A DNA stretch of 64,000 bases, from the NCBI GenBank assembly GCA_022702705.1, contig CM040423.1, positions 40,135,392 to 40,199,391 of the forward strand. Direction: 5' to 3'. Shown one piece after another: positions 11,164 to 21,723 of the stretch. Under the pieces are notes generated by a model that was given only the letters and a program-made list of their open reading frames with translations, searched no databases and was not told the origin of the DNA. Every line of letters starts with the position of its first letter. The stretch's first letter is position 1. The DNA comes from Papilionanthe hookeriana x Papilionanthe teres. Its lineage: Eukaryota > Streptophyta > Magnoliopsida > Asparagales > Orchidaceae. The position numbers and the translations under genes were made by a program.

Positions 11164-12028
11164 TAAAAAAAGCATCATCCCAAAATAGAACATAAGAAAA
11201 AAAATACAAAGGATTGGCTTGTTCGACATTGCTTGAATGCTTGATTGTCATGTAGCTAGTTTCTACTTTGAATTCAATAACTGAAATGATAGAAATATAA
11301 TTTTATAAATCTAGATAAAGAGCCCTTCATTCTTTATTTCAACTGCATGTCTGCTCGCCTATCTTATACTATTTAATGCTAAAATTATTTTATAACAATA
11401 ATTTAGTTTGTTTTAGATTTATGGTTTAACAAACCAACACTTTGGATTGAGACATTATTAGTCACATTTTTTTTTTACGTGTCAACTGTATTTGCGTCAT
11501 AAATCATAAAAATAAGTTATAAATTACTGTAGTATAAAGCGATAAATTCTAGTTGGATATTGGAGGGAGTAATAAAACTGTTTCAATATTAATATTAATA
11601 AATAAATGAGACATTCAAATTTACACTAATCAAAAAGTGATCATTTTGAGGTGATATAAAAGATTTGAGCGATACATTAGACAAACATATAGGTATTGTG
11701 CTGTTTATAGAAGTGGGAAGGTCGAAATGGTAGTTAATGATTTATTGTCAACGTTGATTAGAGGCAGGAAATGAGGTCAACTATTTGTCAAATAATAGTC
11801 AAAATGACTAAAAAGTCAAATGATCATATGATTCATCAAGCTACATCACATCACATCACTTACTAGAGATAAGATTCAAATGCATCCAATTAATTCCCAT
11901 GTACTTGGCGATATTTCTTTCTTTCCCAAGTACTTGTAAATTTACCACAAATTTGAAGATGAGATGAGCGATTATTGGACATTTCCTTCTACAAAGGAAA
12001 ACTGAATGTATAAACATAAACAAATAAG
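11164..12028. other. AT-rich intergenic DNA
   Basis: Nothing coding is visible. The stretch near 11640-11690 has a few words shared with the MITE family, too short to call. Confidence 0.4.
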
Positions 12029-12312
12029 TGCTAAAAGCTTTAACTGCTTTATGAGCGCAGTGGGCCGTTGCTATATATTTTTATAATTTAATAGCTTTAT
12101 TCCAGTTTGTTTTCCTATTAAGGATATCATCAACTAAATTTAGTACCAATCTACAAGAGGTTTAGGCAAATTTAGGTACTAAATTTAGTTCACGATCCTT
12201 AACAGGAAAACAAACTAAAAATGAAGGTATTAAATATAAAAAATATATATAGGACAGCTTCTAGGCAGAATAATTGAGCATTGCGCTCATAAAGCAATTA
12301 AAGCATTTAGCA
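12029..12312. mobile_element. palindromic MITE-like element, second family
   Basis: Left arm 12029-12147 and right arm 12175-12312 are inverted complements over about 120-138 bp (shared words TGCTTTATGAGCGCA, CAGTTTGTTTTCCTATTAAGG, ACTAAATTTAGTACC), with a loop of about 27 bp. No protein coding. It is unrelated in sequence to the family at 556-780. No target duplication was identified. Confidence 0.65.
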
Positions 12313-13166
12313 TTGATGCGAGATTTCCATACCAACTAAAGATCCCTTCACGAAAAGCTCATAACAGTATTTTATAGGAAAAAGATTGGGATCATCATCA
12401 TCACTCCTCAATTTAAATTAATTTTACAAAAAAAAAAAAAAAAAAAGACTTTGAGGCACTTACATATAGTAAACTTTCATACTAACATGAATCAATAGTA
12501 ATTACATAAAAACTATCATTAACATTTATTCACATGCATAAATTTATGACACTAAAAAGTTTTTTGTGTCGCATGTATGAAAATTTCCCTAAAAAATTAA
12601 CACCATATAATAATATCAACCATGAAAACAAAATTGCAAATTGCAAATTGCAACCCAACATCGAAGAGGAAATATGTGGCTAAAACTTCCGAGTTTCGAC
12701 AACTCGCATTAGTTTCCCTAACATTTACAATAAAACCCTGACGATTGAGTGTCGCACAGCCTACAAAGAATCCATCTTTTAACAACTTCAATGGAAGCCT
12801 TAAAACCTGAAAGAAAAATGCAATAACGCTCACTACTTCACGAAGAATTTAACAGAAATAAAGCAACAACATATCAAAACCAGTCAAAAGCTACAGTGTT
12901 GCTTCAATCAATTACGCTAAAATAATATAAAAGCTACACTGAGCAAAAAGCTGCAGAATTTAGAGAAAAAAATTAAAAAAAAAAAAAAACTACCCTAACC
13001 CTTTCTTTTTTTACTTTCCCTTCCTTTCTTTTTACATATGATACATAGGTGCATCAACTACTCAAACTTTATCTACCCAAATCCCTAGCTACCATCATAA
13101 GCCCAGAACAGAAAAACCACAACTTCAAAAAAGAAAAAGGTGGTCCTAAAAGTTTGCCTACCTATG
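12313..13166. other. downstream flank and 3' UTR of the GTE gene
   Basis: It lies 3' of the minus-strand stop at 13167. It has A-rich tracts at about 12428-12446 and 12974-12989. No additional coding exon is supported, and the transcript end is not determinable. Confidence 0.35.
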
Positions 13167-15165
13167 TTAGTTTGGCGGAGATCCAGATCGTTTAACGGGT
13201 GAACTCCTATCTTCATCATCAGAATCGCTACCAGATGTACTCCTCGAATCAGAATCTGCGGGAGCAAAAGCAAATGAAAATGGGGCTATACACGAAACAT
13301 TCGAGAGCAAAAAGCTTATTAATAATCAATTGAAGTTACCACTGGAAGAAGAGGAATCGCTGCCGGAGCTGCTGGAGCTACTGCCATGACCATCATCCTT
13401 TTCAATCTCGACGGATGGATAATTTGTTGAGGTCATCTCTTCGCCAATGTCGACATCCTCGTCAACAGGATCACCTTTCTTGCACCTCTTGGCAGACGGT
13501 TCATCCGCGATTGGTGACTGGAAATCGGAATGAATTTAAGTAAAGTTGCTAACAAATGTATAGTAAACAAATAAATAAACTTTGGAGTACCTTGTTTGAA
13601 TCAGCTGGAAGTGATGGTTCAATAGCTGATGAGATTGGAACAGACGAGACGGCGTTTCCAGTTAAGGCTTCTTGCCTCTTGATCTTGCTCAGCATCTTCT
13701 TGCAGTTGTAAACAAATCTATCCAGCTCCCATAGTGTCTCTGTGTCCATAATCTCGAAGTCGAGAACAATCTCATCGCCCTCTTGTTGAGTGTCAATATT
13801 TCTCTTCTTGACAATCTGTAAAACTTGATTCATTTTCTCCTCAGGCAGGCTTTGAAGTCCAAAGCTTAGCTTTTGCCTCTCTTCATAGCTCATAGGTCTC
13901 TTATTCGGATCTTTGGCCTTAGGTTTTGGTAGCTTACTTCCGATTGTTCTAGCAGTGATGGGATATTTCTGCGGTGGTTGTTGATGGTAAGGGGATGACA
14001 TTGAAGGGGTATCCACTGGATTGGAGTGCACTCGCTGTTGTGGAACTGGAGCTGGAGCTGGAACAAGAGCTGGTGGAGACGGAACAGGTTTCGAGTCTAC
14101 TCTCATTGAATTTTCAGAAACATGATGAGGCCAGGAAGATAAAATCTGCTTCTCTTCCACTTGTCTGGAAATGCTAGCCAACTGCTTCTCATACTTGGCA
14201 TATGCTGGGCCAAAAAGTCCCTCAAACTGACGGAGGAGCAGTGCAGCCAATTTATGCACCTCATGAGCTTCCGGATTATAAGTGAGAGCATTGTTAAAGG
14301 TCAGTCTAATGTCGTCCGCAAAATCTAAAGGTGTCTTATAGAAGCCATTTTTAAGCCTGGATCTCACTGTCCCGAGGTCCATGGGATGCTTAATGATCAG
14401 CCGGTAATCATGCAATCCCATCCCCTGCACATCAACTGGGGAATTAAACCACATACCTCCCTTGTGCTTCATTAGCCTCGTCAAGATCTGCGAGCTCTTC
14501 TTCATAATGCCGGAAAGAAGATTCTTGGAATCCATTGCAGCCTTCGGAGTGGAACTTATAACCCGCCCAAACATCCCCTGGTTAGGAATCGGAGGTAGAT
14601 GAGCATTTTTAGCATCTAAACGCCTCATTTCCATTTCGCTCAAGGACTCGGGTTGCGAAAGATGATTCTGCTGAAAGGGTGCAGGAGACGAGACCTCCCG
14701 GCTGCTGCAATAGATCCCAGAGGCAGAGTATCCCACAGATCTAGCCGAGGACTGGAGCTCTCGTGACTCAATCCGGCTAGTGACGCTTCGCACCTGCTCT
14801 AGTTCAGAAACTAGTTTCCGTTTCAAATCCCGTATACCTTTCTTCGACAAGTTCGAGATATTGATACTGACATAGCAGGCTGAAGCGCCGCCCAATTCAA
14901 CATCCCGGCTGATAGGTTTCCAGTTGAATGAGGATGAATCCTCCGATAGGGCGGGTCCTGCCGCGTCTTCCTTCTGATCCCGATGATTAGTTTCATATGC
15001 CCCTCTGACGTTAGAATACGGAATACGGCTAGGGTTAGGGTTAGGGTTAGAATTAGGGTTGGGGCAAAGCCTAGGGTTAGGATTAGAATTAGAGTTTTTC
15101 TTCATATAAACCTTCCTCTCTCCCCAATAAGACTCATTCTGGCTTGCCAGGATAGCGGAAGCCAT
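13167..15165 (-). CDS. GTE-type bromodomain-NET transcription regulator
   Basis: There are three coding exons: 13591-15165 (525 codons), 13340-13517 and 13167-13255 (stop TAA), for a 613-residue protein. The introns are GT-AG (GTACTC...TTTCCAG and GTAAC...CCCGCAG) and the phases join cleanly. Residues 27-46 are an Asn-Pro repeat. A bromodomain spans about 222-322, with the HPMDLGTVRSRL segment and the acetyl-lysine-binding Asn 297 in TYNPEA. Residues 360-400 are Pro/Gln-rich. A NET domain at about 421-498 begins RPMSYEERQKLSFGLQSLP and ends TLWELDRFVYNCKK. The C-terminus carries a basic KRCKK stretch, then Ser/Asp/Glu-rich tracts. In plants such proteins (GTE2/GTE7 group) bind acetylated histones in the nucleus and promote transcription; that role is inferred from family. 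The start is the first ATG of the open frame. No truncation is seen. Confidence 0.95.
15030..15082. repeat. TTAGGG-like hexamer repeats inside the GTE coding exon
   Basis: The plus strand reads TAGGGT units in near-perfect hexamer register, first at 15030-15050 and then more diverged to about 15082. On the coding strand they encode alternating Asn and Pro (residues about 27-46). The unit is six bases, not the seven of the common plant telomere repeat. Confidence 0.85.
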
Positions 15166-15480
15166 ACAAGGAACCGCCGGCTTCTCAGATCGGTTTGGAT
15201 CCGCCGATTCTGAACGCGGTAAACAGCCAGATTCTCATTGAAAACGAGCTAGATCTCGTCTAATACGTGATCAGGTCCTCATCGCCGGAGCAAGCGCCGG
15301 CGCTTACCAACAGATCCGGCGAACTTAGAAGAGAAGAACAAGAACAAGGTGGGCGAGGTCTTCTTCTTCTTTCGAGAACAAAACGAAACCCTCTGCGGTT
15401 GGTGCGGAAGAAAAGGTAGGGGTACACGGCTTCTTAAAGGCCACGAGATCTGACCGACCACATCACGGGCAGATCATCGG
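15166..15480 (-). promoter_or_regulatory. 5' UTR and proximal promoter region of the GTE gene
   Basis: This GC-richer stretch lies immediately upstream of the ATG at 15165 on the minus strand. Open frames here are short. I could not place the TATA box or transcription start with confidence. Confidence 0.45.
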
Positions 15481-15588
15481 CCTTCTATTCAAACCGAATG
15501 TAAAATCCAACGGTTTTGATCTTATTTCTTCTGCCCGTAGTCCTGCCCTTCCAAACTGTCATGGACGGTCGTGATATCCCTTTTTACT

Positions 15589-15780
15589 ACACGTGGCGCG
15601 CATCGAAGTTAGGGCCGAACTTCTGTCGCTTTTTCTTTTACCTCGCCGATGTGAATTTAGCGTTTCGTTTGAATTTCGCGTGAATTTGCACCGCATTACT
15701 CGTGCATTCGGCCCCGCACACAATTCACCGGTTAATAACCGCTCGACACGTGGATAAATGTTGTGGTTACGGACACGTGG
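15589..15780. promoter_or_regulatory. cluster of three ACACGTGG (G-box/ABRE-type) motifs
   Basis: The octamer ACACGTGG occurs at 15589-15596, 15746-15753 and 15773-15780. The last two are spaced 27 bp apart. The motifs lie 424-615 bp upstream of the GTE start codon. ACACGTGG matches the classic bZIP-bound ABRE/G-box core. Regulation by stress or abscisic acid is an inference. Confidence 0.6.
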
Positions 15781-16204
15781 TTGGTGTGCATGAGAGGAGC
15801 ACTTCGTGGGTGTAACTTGTGGTTGTTTTCTTCTATTGTTTAAATTTAATTTTACGGGGTTTTATCGCAATTGGCCAGCTGTCGTTAAGAGCGCGAAAAT
15901 ATCTGTGTGGGTGAAGGGAACGCGAAATGTCGACCAACTATTTGGACCGCTCCTTTGGGCGTGGGTCCCGAATCGGTTTGATGAGGTTGGAAGACTTGAG
16001 AAAATTGTTTCGCGAGGAAATATATAATGAGGTCATTAATTACTTTTGCTTTTTTTAAAAGCAAAATATCCGACAACTAATTTTGCCTCTTTTAGAAATG
16101 TCATCCCATGGCTATCTCATTGTTACAATTAGTTTGACTTGTTTAAGACTTCATGTGGAATAAATTATATTCTTAGTATTTTTCTATTTTTTTTTGTAGG
16201 ATTT
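15781..16204. other. intergenic DNA upstream of the GTE gene
   Basis: No convincing gene is visible. Short open frames on both strands overlap each other and lack protein family features. Confidence 0.4.
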
Positions 16205-16218
16205 ATATGCATTATATA

Positions 16219-16538
16219 CAACAACAACAACAATAGCAAAGTCTTAATCCCACTAAGTGTGGACGGCTACATGAATCCTTTTTCTCCATTGCGTCCTATT
16301 TAGTGTCAAATTTTTGATTAATTCTAATAAATTAAGATCATTTTTTTATGCAATAAGCCCAAGTTTTCCTAAGTCTACCCTGCATTTCTTAACATAAGTT
16401 GTATTTAAAACATCTACTCTCCTAACCAGATCATCAGGTGGTCGACGTTTAATGTGACCAAAGCATCTAAGGCGACTCTCTCTAATTTTATCCGTCACTG
16501 GTGCAACACCAACCCTATTACGGATATATTCATTTCTC
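16219..16538 (-). mobile_element. RTE-type LINE copy C, 320-bp 3' fragment with 14-bp target duplication
   Basis: The minus strand encodes the C-terminal block RNEYIRNRVGVAPVTDKIRE and ends in a (TTG)n tail, read on the plus strand as (CAA)n at 16219. Perfect 14-bp duplications ATATGCATTATATA flank it at 16205-16218 and 16539-16552. This is a typical 5'-truncated target-primed insertion of the same family as 3627-5138. Confidence 0.92.
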
Positions 16539-16552
16539 ATATGCATTATATA

Positions 16553-16830
16553 TATAAAAAAAAGTTGCACATTTGATATTAAATTCTTTTATTTGCACAT
16601 ATAACATTCTTAGAGTTCTTGAAGCCTGACTTGTCATTGATATTGAAATTCAACCATCTCTTGCCATTGAAAGTCCCCATCTCCTTTGTCATCACTAACA
16701 TTGTCAACCATTAAAAGAACATGATAGAAGAAGCTCTATATATGTGAAATGTATAAACACATATGTTTTGTGTGCTAGTATGTGAATCTTCCTTGAATAT
16801 GTTTTTAAATTGTTCGGTTAGTTATATACA

Positions 16831-16920
<90 letters not shown>

Positions 16921-17850
16921 AAGTGAGAATGAAGCACATAACTCTAGGGAAAAAATTATGGTTTACTTATGATGATGATGAAAAAATGAAATATAACATC
17001 TCTAGAAAATTAGGATTTCAAGGTATAGTATTCTAAGAATATTATATGTCATTTTCTATTTTAATGATAAGCAAATCGCAACTTGCCTCTTGGATAATAA
17101 GTGATTCAACAACACATACTTAAACCAAGTCTCACTTATCACAGTATAACATTAGTTCATTAGTATTGAATAAATAGACAAAGGAATGTGGATTAGGTAA
17201 GAAAATAGCAACATAATCAAATAGTTATTGCGTGCGAAAAATTTGAATTAATTGAAGAATTCAAGAAATGAGTTAAAGCATTCTTTAACTAGAAAAAAAA
17301 TTATGGTATAATGTCATTTGAAATATAGAGAAATGATCACAAATTTTTTATCCTTCTTGCCCGCCTTTTTCTTTAATTTTTGTAGTTTAACACAAATTTA
17401 CTTGGTCATTTTTATTTTGACAAGAAAGGAAGATTTCAAACTATTTGTTTTTAACAAGGATTAAATAAAATTATGGCATTATCCATTTCAACTAGTTATT
17501 ACATCCAAACTCCTCTGCATCTTTATAATTAATGAACCAACATAAATATGTGTGTATTTGTCAAATTACCTTATGCAAGTAATGAAAATTGCGATACAAA
17601 ATACACTCAATTGATTTATGGAGAAATAGGCTTAGCTTGCCCGATTAAAGAAAGAACCAAATATAATAAAACTATGTACAAAACTTATCCCAATGCATAA
17701 AAGAGAACCACAAATTCACTGATTAATAACTAGGAAATCTATCCACAATCAAACTGAGTGTTAGAGGAAAGAACTTATTTATATTTGAAGAGAAATTACT
17801 CATTCATATGAAGATAATAGAACACTACCATTACCATTCTGATTCAAGAA
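16553..17850. other. AT-rich intergenic DNA
   Basis: Apart from the (AT)n tract at 16834-16917, nothing recognisable is visible. Confidence 0.4.
16834..16917. repeat. (AT)n microsatellite, about 84 bp
   Basis: An uninterrupted alternating AT tract. Open frames reading Tyr-Ile repeats across it are artefacts. Confidence 0.97.
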
Positions 17851-17856
17851 GAACCC

Positions 17857-18420
17857 TGTTGAGTATGTGGAGCCCGATCCACTTTCAATTTGACAATTTC
17901 TAGTATGGCGCAGTTATTTGATTGTTAATTGCTCTTTCTTTGATAAGAACCCTGCTCTGTCTAATTCGCCAAATTAAAGGATCCTGACATCCTCTTCACG
18001 CAGAATCACATTCCGCATATACCCCTGTCGCCTTTCAACTTATGGTAGTTGGTTGTTTTTTCCTTATATGGGCTTTCTAGCTCCTTATAAATAAGAACAA
18101 TTGCCAAGCCCACATACCTCTAACTAACCTGCTCTCTCCTTGATCCTTCTGCTAAAGCTTACGATAGTGGGGAAGATAATCTCTTTGGCTTCACTTATCT
18201 CACGTAGCTCAAGGCAAGCGAGAGGAGAGAGAGAGAGGAGAGAGAGTTATTTCTTGTAAGTCAACATGATCGATGGTGTAATTCCTCAAGCTAATAAAAT
18301 CCTTCGCAACTTCATGGACATAGACAATTTATTGAACCACGTGAATTTGTATCTTTGTTGTTGTTTCTTTGCTAATTTATCATTCCAATTTTTTGCTTTA
18401 TTGTCGTCTTTTTTTCACGA
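17857..18420 (+). repeat. 5' LTR of the copia element
   Basis: It begins TGTTGAGTATGTGGAGCC and matches 20611-21140 along its length with substitutions and small indels. It has a TATA-like TTATAAATAAG near 18084 and a (GA)n stretch near 18220-18248. Confidence 0.85.
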
Positions 18421-18423
18421 TAA

Positions 18424-18436
18424 TTGGTATAAGAGT
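18424..18436 (+). other. copia primer-binding site (tRNA-Met type)
   Basis: TTGGTATAAGAGT lies just inside the 5' LTR and resembles the common plant TGGTATCAGAGC primer site with a few changes. Confidence 0.7.
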
Positions 18437-18471
18437 CATGGTTCTGATTTGTGGGAAAACGATGGTCGGAG

Positions 18472-18805
18472 ATGAAGCGTGGATCAAGAAATTTGATGGC
18501 ACAGATTTTAGTTACTGGATGATGTAGATAGAGGACTTTCTCTATGGGAAAAAACTTCATCTTCCATTATTGAGACAACGACGTGAAAATATGGATGAAG
18601 TTGATTGGAATTTGTTAGATCGACAACTTATGGGGGTTATTCGATTAACTCTGTTGAGATCCGTGGTGAATTTTATCTAGTATATATGAAGAGTCGTCAA
18701 GGAAATGACTACTGTATATCTCATGACGGCTTTATCTGGTCAGCAAACAACCTGATGAAATTGTGGCAAAGCTGGCCACATAAAAAAAACTGCAAAAAAA
18801 TCTGA
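18472..18805 (+). pseudogene. copia gag remnant
   Basis: The frame after the primer site reads KKFDGTDFSYW, then an in-frame stop, then IEDFLYGKKLHLPLL and WNLLDRQLMGVIRLTL with a frame change. These are hallmark words of the copia gag (UBN2-type) region. The gag C-terminus and zinc knuckle are missing. Confidence 0.75.
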
Positions 18806-18879
18806 AGAATACGAATAATGATAGTGTTAATGTTGTAACTGAAGAAGCACATGATGCACTATTGCTGACAGTTCACAGT

Positions 18880-19548
18880 TCTGTTGTTGGATACTGGATT
18901 CAGAGTCTTCTTACCATACATCTTCCTACTGAGAGTTAATGAAAAACTATGTTGCTGATGACTTTGGAAATGTATATTTGGCTAATGGAGAAGCTCTAGA
19001 CATGATAAGGATGAGAGATGTTGATATTGCACTCCCTAACAAGAGCAAATGGACTTTGCAAAAGGTCAAACACATTTATGAGTTGAAGAAAAACCTCATT
19101 TCTGTTGGGCAGCTCGATGAGGGTGGTCATTCAGTAGTGTTCTCATATAGCATCTGGAATGTTACCAAAGGAGCCTTAGTACTGGCTCGGGGTAGGAAAT
19201 TTGACACACTATATATGACTACATGTTTACTCAACACTGTTGCTACTATAGTTGTAGAGCACGATAGTTTTGTGGCATTGCAAGCTTAGTGATATGAGCA
19301 AAAGGGACGTGAAAGAACTTCAGTCCAGAGACAAGCTACCAGAGCTGAAGTTAGATGATTTCAGCATATATGAGAGTTGCATTATGGGGAAACAGAAAAA
19401 TGTCAATTTCTTGAAAAGTAGCAGAGCGTCAAAGGCAAGAAAATTGGATCATGTACAACAGATGTGTGGGGTCAAGTGGCATCTCTTAGAGGTTAGATGC
19501 TCTCGTTACTATGTCACATTCATTGAAGAATGCAATGTAAAGATATGA
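18880..19548 (+). pseudogene. copia protease and GAG-pre-integrase remnant
   Basis: The order is a WILDSGSSYHTSS-like protease active-site segment near 18893, a VYLANGEALDMIRM segment, and then KKNLISVGQLDEGGHSVVF before a pre-integrase region with KLSDMSKRDVKEL. Stops and frame changes interrupt it. Confidence 0.75.
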
Positions 19549-20160
19549 GTTTATTTATTGAAGCATAAATCTGATGTAATTAATGTGTTCAAGACTTGGA
19601 AGGCCATGGTTGAAATAGAGACATGCTTGAAATTGAAATGTTCGGGGCCTAACAATAGTAGTGAGTACATTGATGGTGTGTTCAAGAAGTAATGTGCAAC
19701 TCAAGGTATCAGAATGGCGAAGACCATTCCGGAAACACTACAACAAAATGGAGTTAAGGAATATATGAACGAGACTATAAATGAGGGAGCTATAAGCATG
19801 ATATTGCTTGCCAGACTACCACCAACTTTCTGGGTAAATGCGGTCAGCACTGCAGCTTACTTGACCAATATGGGGCCTGTTCCATTAAACTATGAATTAC
19901 TTGAGGAGTTCTACAGTGGGAAAGAAGTCAAATTTTCTCACTTTAAGACTTTTGGCTGTCTTTATTATGTTCTTATTAATCCTGATGCTCGTAGCAAGCT
20001 CAAGGCTATGTAACAAAAATGTTATTTCACTGACTATGGAGACGAGTCATTTAGTTATCACTTCTAAGATGATCAGGATCAGAATATCATAAGAAGCATT
20101 GATGTAATTTTTAATGAGAATATCATGTATAAGGACAAGTCCTGTACAGTTTCTGAAGTG
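19549..20160 (+). pseudogene. copia integrase core remnant
   Basis: Segments matching the integrase core include FWVNAVSTAAYLTNMGPVPL near 19830 and HFKTFGCLYYVLINPDARSK near 19940. Stops occur at about 19690 and 20011. The coding trace fades before the 3' LTR with no reverse transcriptase. Confidence 0.75.
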
Positions 20161-20610
20161 GCTCATCAGAAATTCAAGATAGGCTTGATAATCTACCAGA
20201 GGTTATAGTGTAGAGCAGTAATTGAAGTGATGAGGATAGTGGGTCTTGGGTACCCATTTCTATTGTTCCGCAGTCGGTTGCAAAATTATCCACCCCTACA
20301 GCTACAGTTCGCAAGTCAGTCAGGAATAGACGCTCTCCTGAGAGTTGCTCACCGACCATGAACTATATTTTTGTTGACAAATAGTGGAGAACCGCATAAC
20401 TATAAAAAAACCTTGCAATATGAAAATTTGAGCAAGTGAGAGTTGGTCAAGACAAAGAAAAAGTTGAATTTATGTTCAACTTCAGCTGGTCTTCTAACAT
20501 GAAGACAACGGATTTGAGTAGCAAAGGTGGAGGATATCACGTTTGAGGAAAATGACAACACAGCCGGTGGATGAAGCAGTCAATGTCTCCCAGTCCCAAA
20601 ATGGGAGAAT

Positions 20611-21140
20611 TATTGAGTATGCGAAGCCCAGTCCACTTTCAAATTGGCAAATTCTTGTATGGTATTTATTAGATTATTAGTTGCTTTAATTACTCTTATT
20701 CCTTTCCTTGATGAGAACCCCGCTCCTCTGTCTAATTGGACAAATTAGAGGATCCTGCCATCCTCTTCACGTGGAACCACGCCGCCTTTCAACTTATGGT
20801 AGTTGGTTGTTTTTCCTGATATGGGCTTCTATCTTCTTATAAATAAGAAGAATTGCCAAGCCCACATACTTCAAGCCAACCTGCTCTCTCCTTGATCCTT
20901 CGACTGAAGCTTACAGAAGCAGGGTTGATAATCTCTTTGGCTTCACTTCTTCTCACATAGATCAAGGCAAGCGAGAGGAGAGAGATATGAGAGAGAGAGT
21001 TATTTCTTGTAAGTCGATATGATCGACGGTGTAACTCCTCAAGCTAATAAAATCCTCTGTGTGTTGCTCTAATATTTTTTGTCTGCAAATTGTTTTCCTC
21101 GTTCCAATTTTTCGCTTTATTGATGTCATTTTTCTAAACA
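20611..21140 (+). repeat. 3' LTR of the copia element
   Basis: It begins TATTGAGTATGCG and ends ...TAAACA, directly followed by GAACCC. It aligns with 17857-18420. Confidence 0.85.
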
Positions 21141-21146
21141 GAACCC

Positions 21147-21718
21147 CTCATATTTCTCATAATCGATCCATATCCCACCAAAAAAGAAACATCTCCTCAT
21201 TACCAAGAAACAAATTTCAGAGATCTGAAAGAGAATGAAGCACAATCCATCTATAGTAAACAATATTAACAACCATATTATTAGACAAAAATCTCACAGA
21301 TAGAGGAATGCACAATGAATCTTTAAAATCAAATCAAATCGACCAAACTAATATTGATGTAATCCTTTAAATCAATTCTCTTCCAGTTTATAATAGATTC
21401 AAAAGTTTCAATCAAGATATTCGTAGGAAAGAAGCGAAAGATTAAAGCGAGAAGATCAGACCTATAATGACAAATCTAAAGAGCGAGATTGAATAGTAAA
21501 ACCTTCGACAACATAAGAGGTTCGGGGAAGAGGAAGGTAAGGGGGAATATAAAGTTGAGACAGAGAGAGACGACTATGTAAGGTCCCCATGGACGAGTAT
21601 TCATAGTCGAGGGAGGAGCTTACCAACGGGAATATGTCGACATAAGGACAATAATGACAGGAAGAGCAAGGATAGGGCATGAACAAGGCTCGAAGAGCAT
21701 TGAGCCACGTGTGATAAA
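21147..21718. other. spacer between the copia and Athila-like elements
   Basis: No gene is supported. A minus-strand open frame at 21462-21785 runs into the gypsy LTR and has no recognisable domain. Confidence 0.4.
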
Positions 21719-21723
21719 GTGTG

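Larger units (their letters stand above)
17857..21140 (+). mobile_element. Ty1/copia LTR retrotransposon lacking reverse transcriptase
   Basis: LTRs of about 564 and 530 bp bound the element, and GAACCC occurs on both sides (17851-17856, 21141-21146). A tRNA-Met-type primer site follows the 5' LTR. Decayed coding pieces occur in copia order: gag N-terminus (18480-18690), protease and GAG-pre-integrase region (about 18880-19350), and integrase core pieces (about 19560-20150). Reverse transcriptase and RNase H are absent between integrase and the 3' LTR. Multiple stops are present. The total of 3.3 kb is well under the usual 5 kb, so this is an internally deleted, non-autonomous copy. Confidence 0.88.

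Noticed and set aside
13974..14177. Frames antisense or out of frame within the GTE exon
   Set aside because: They are shadows of the long GTE exon, which has domain support; likewise 14103-14291 and 14983-15213.
15030..15082. Interstitial telomere as evidence of a chromosome-end fusion
   Set aside because: The tract is short, lies inside a coding exon and encodes an in-frame Asn-Pro repeat; a simple microsatellite explains it better.
15806..16076. Short opposing frames upstream of the GTE gene as a divergent gene
   Set aside because: No domain or convincing splice sites; they overlap each other on opposite strands.
16763..16972. Open frame with long Tyr-Ile repeat
   Set aside because: It is a translation of the (AT)n microsatellite; the same applies to frames at 24432-24626 and 38205-38526.
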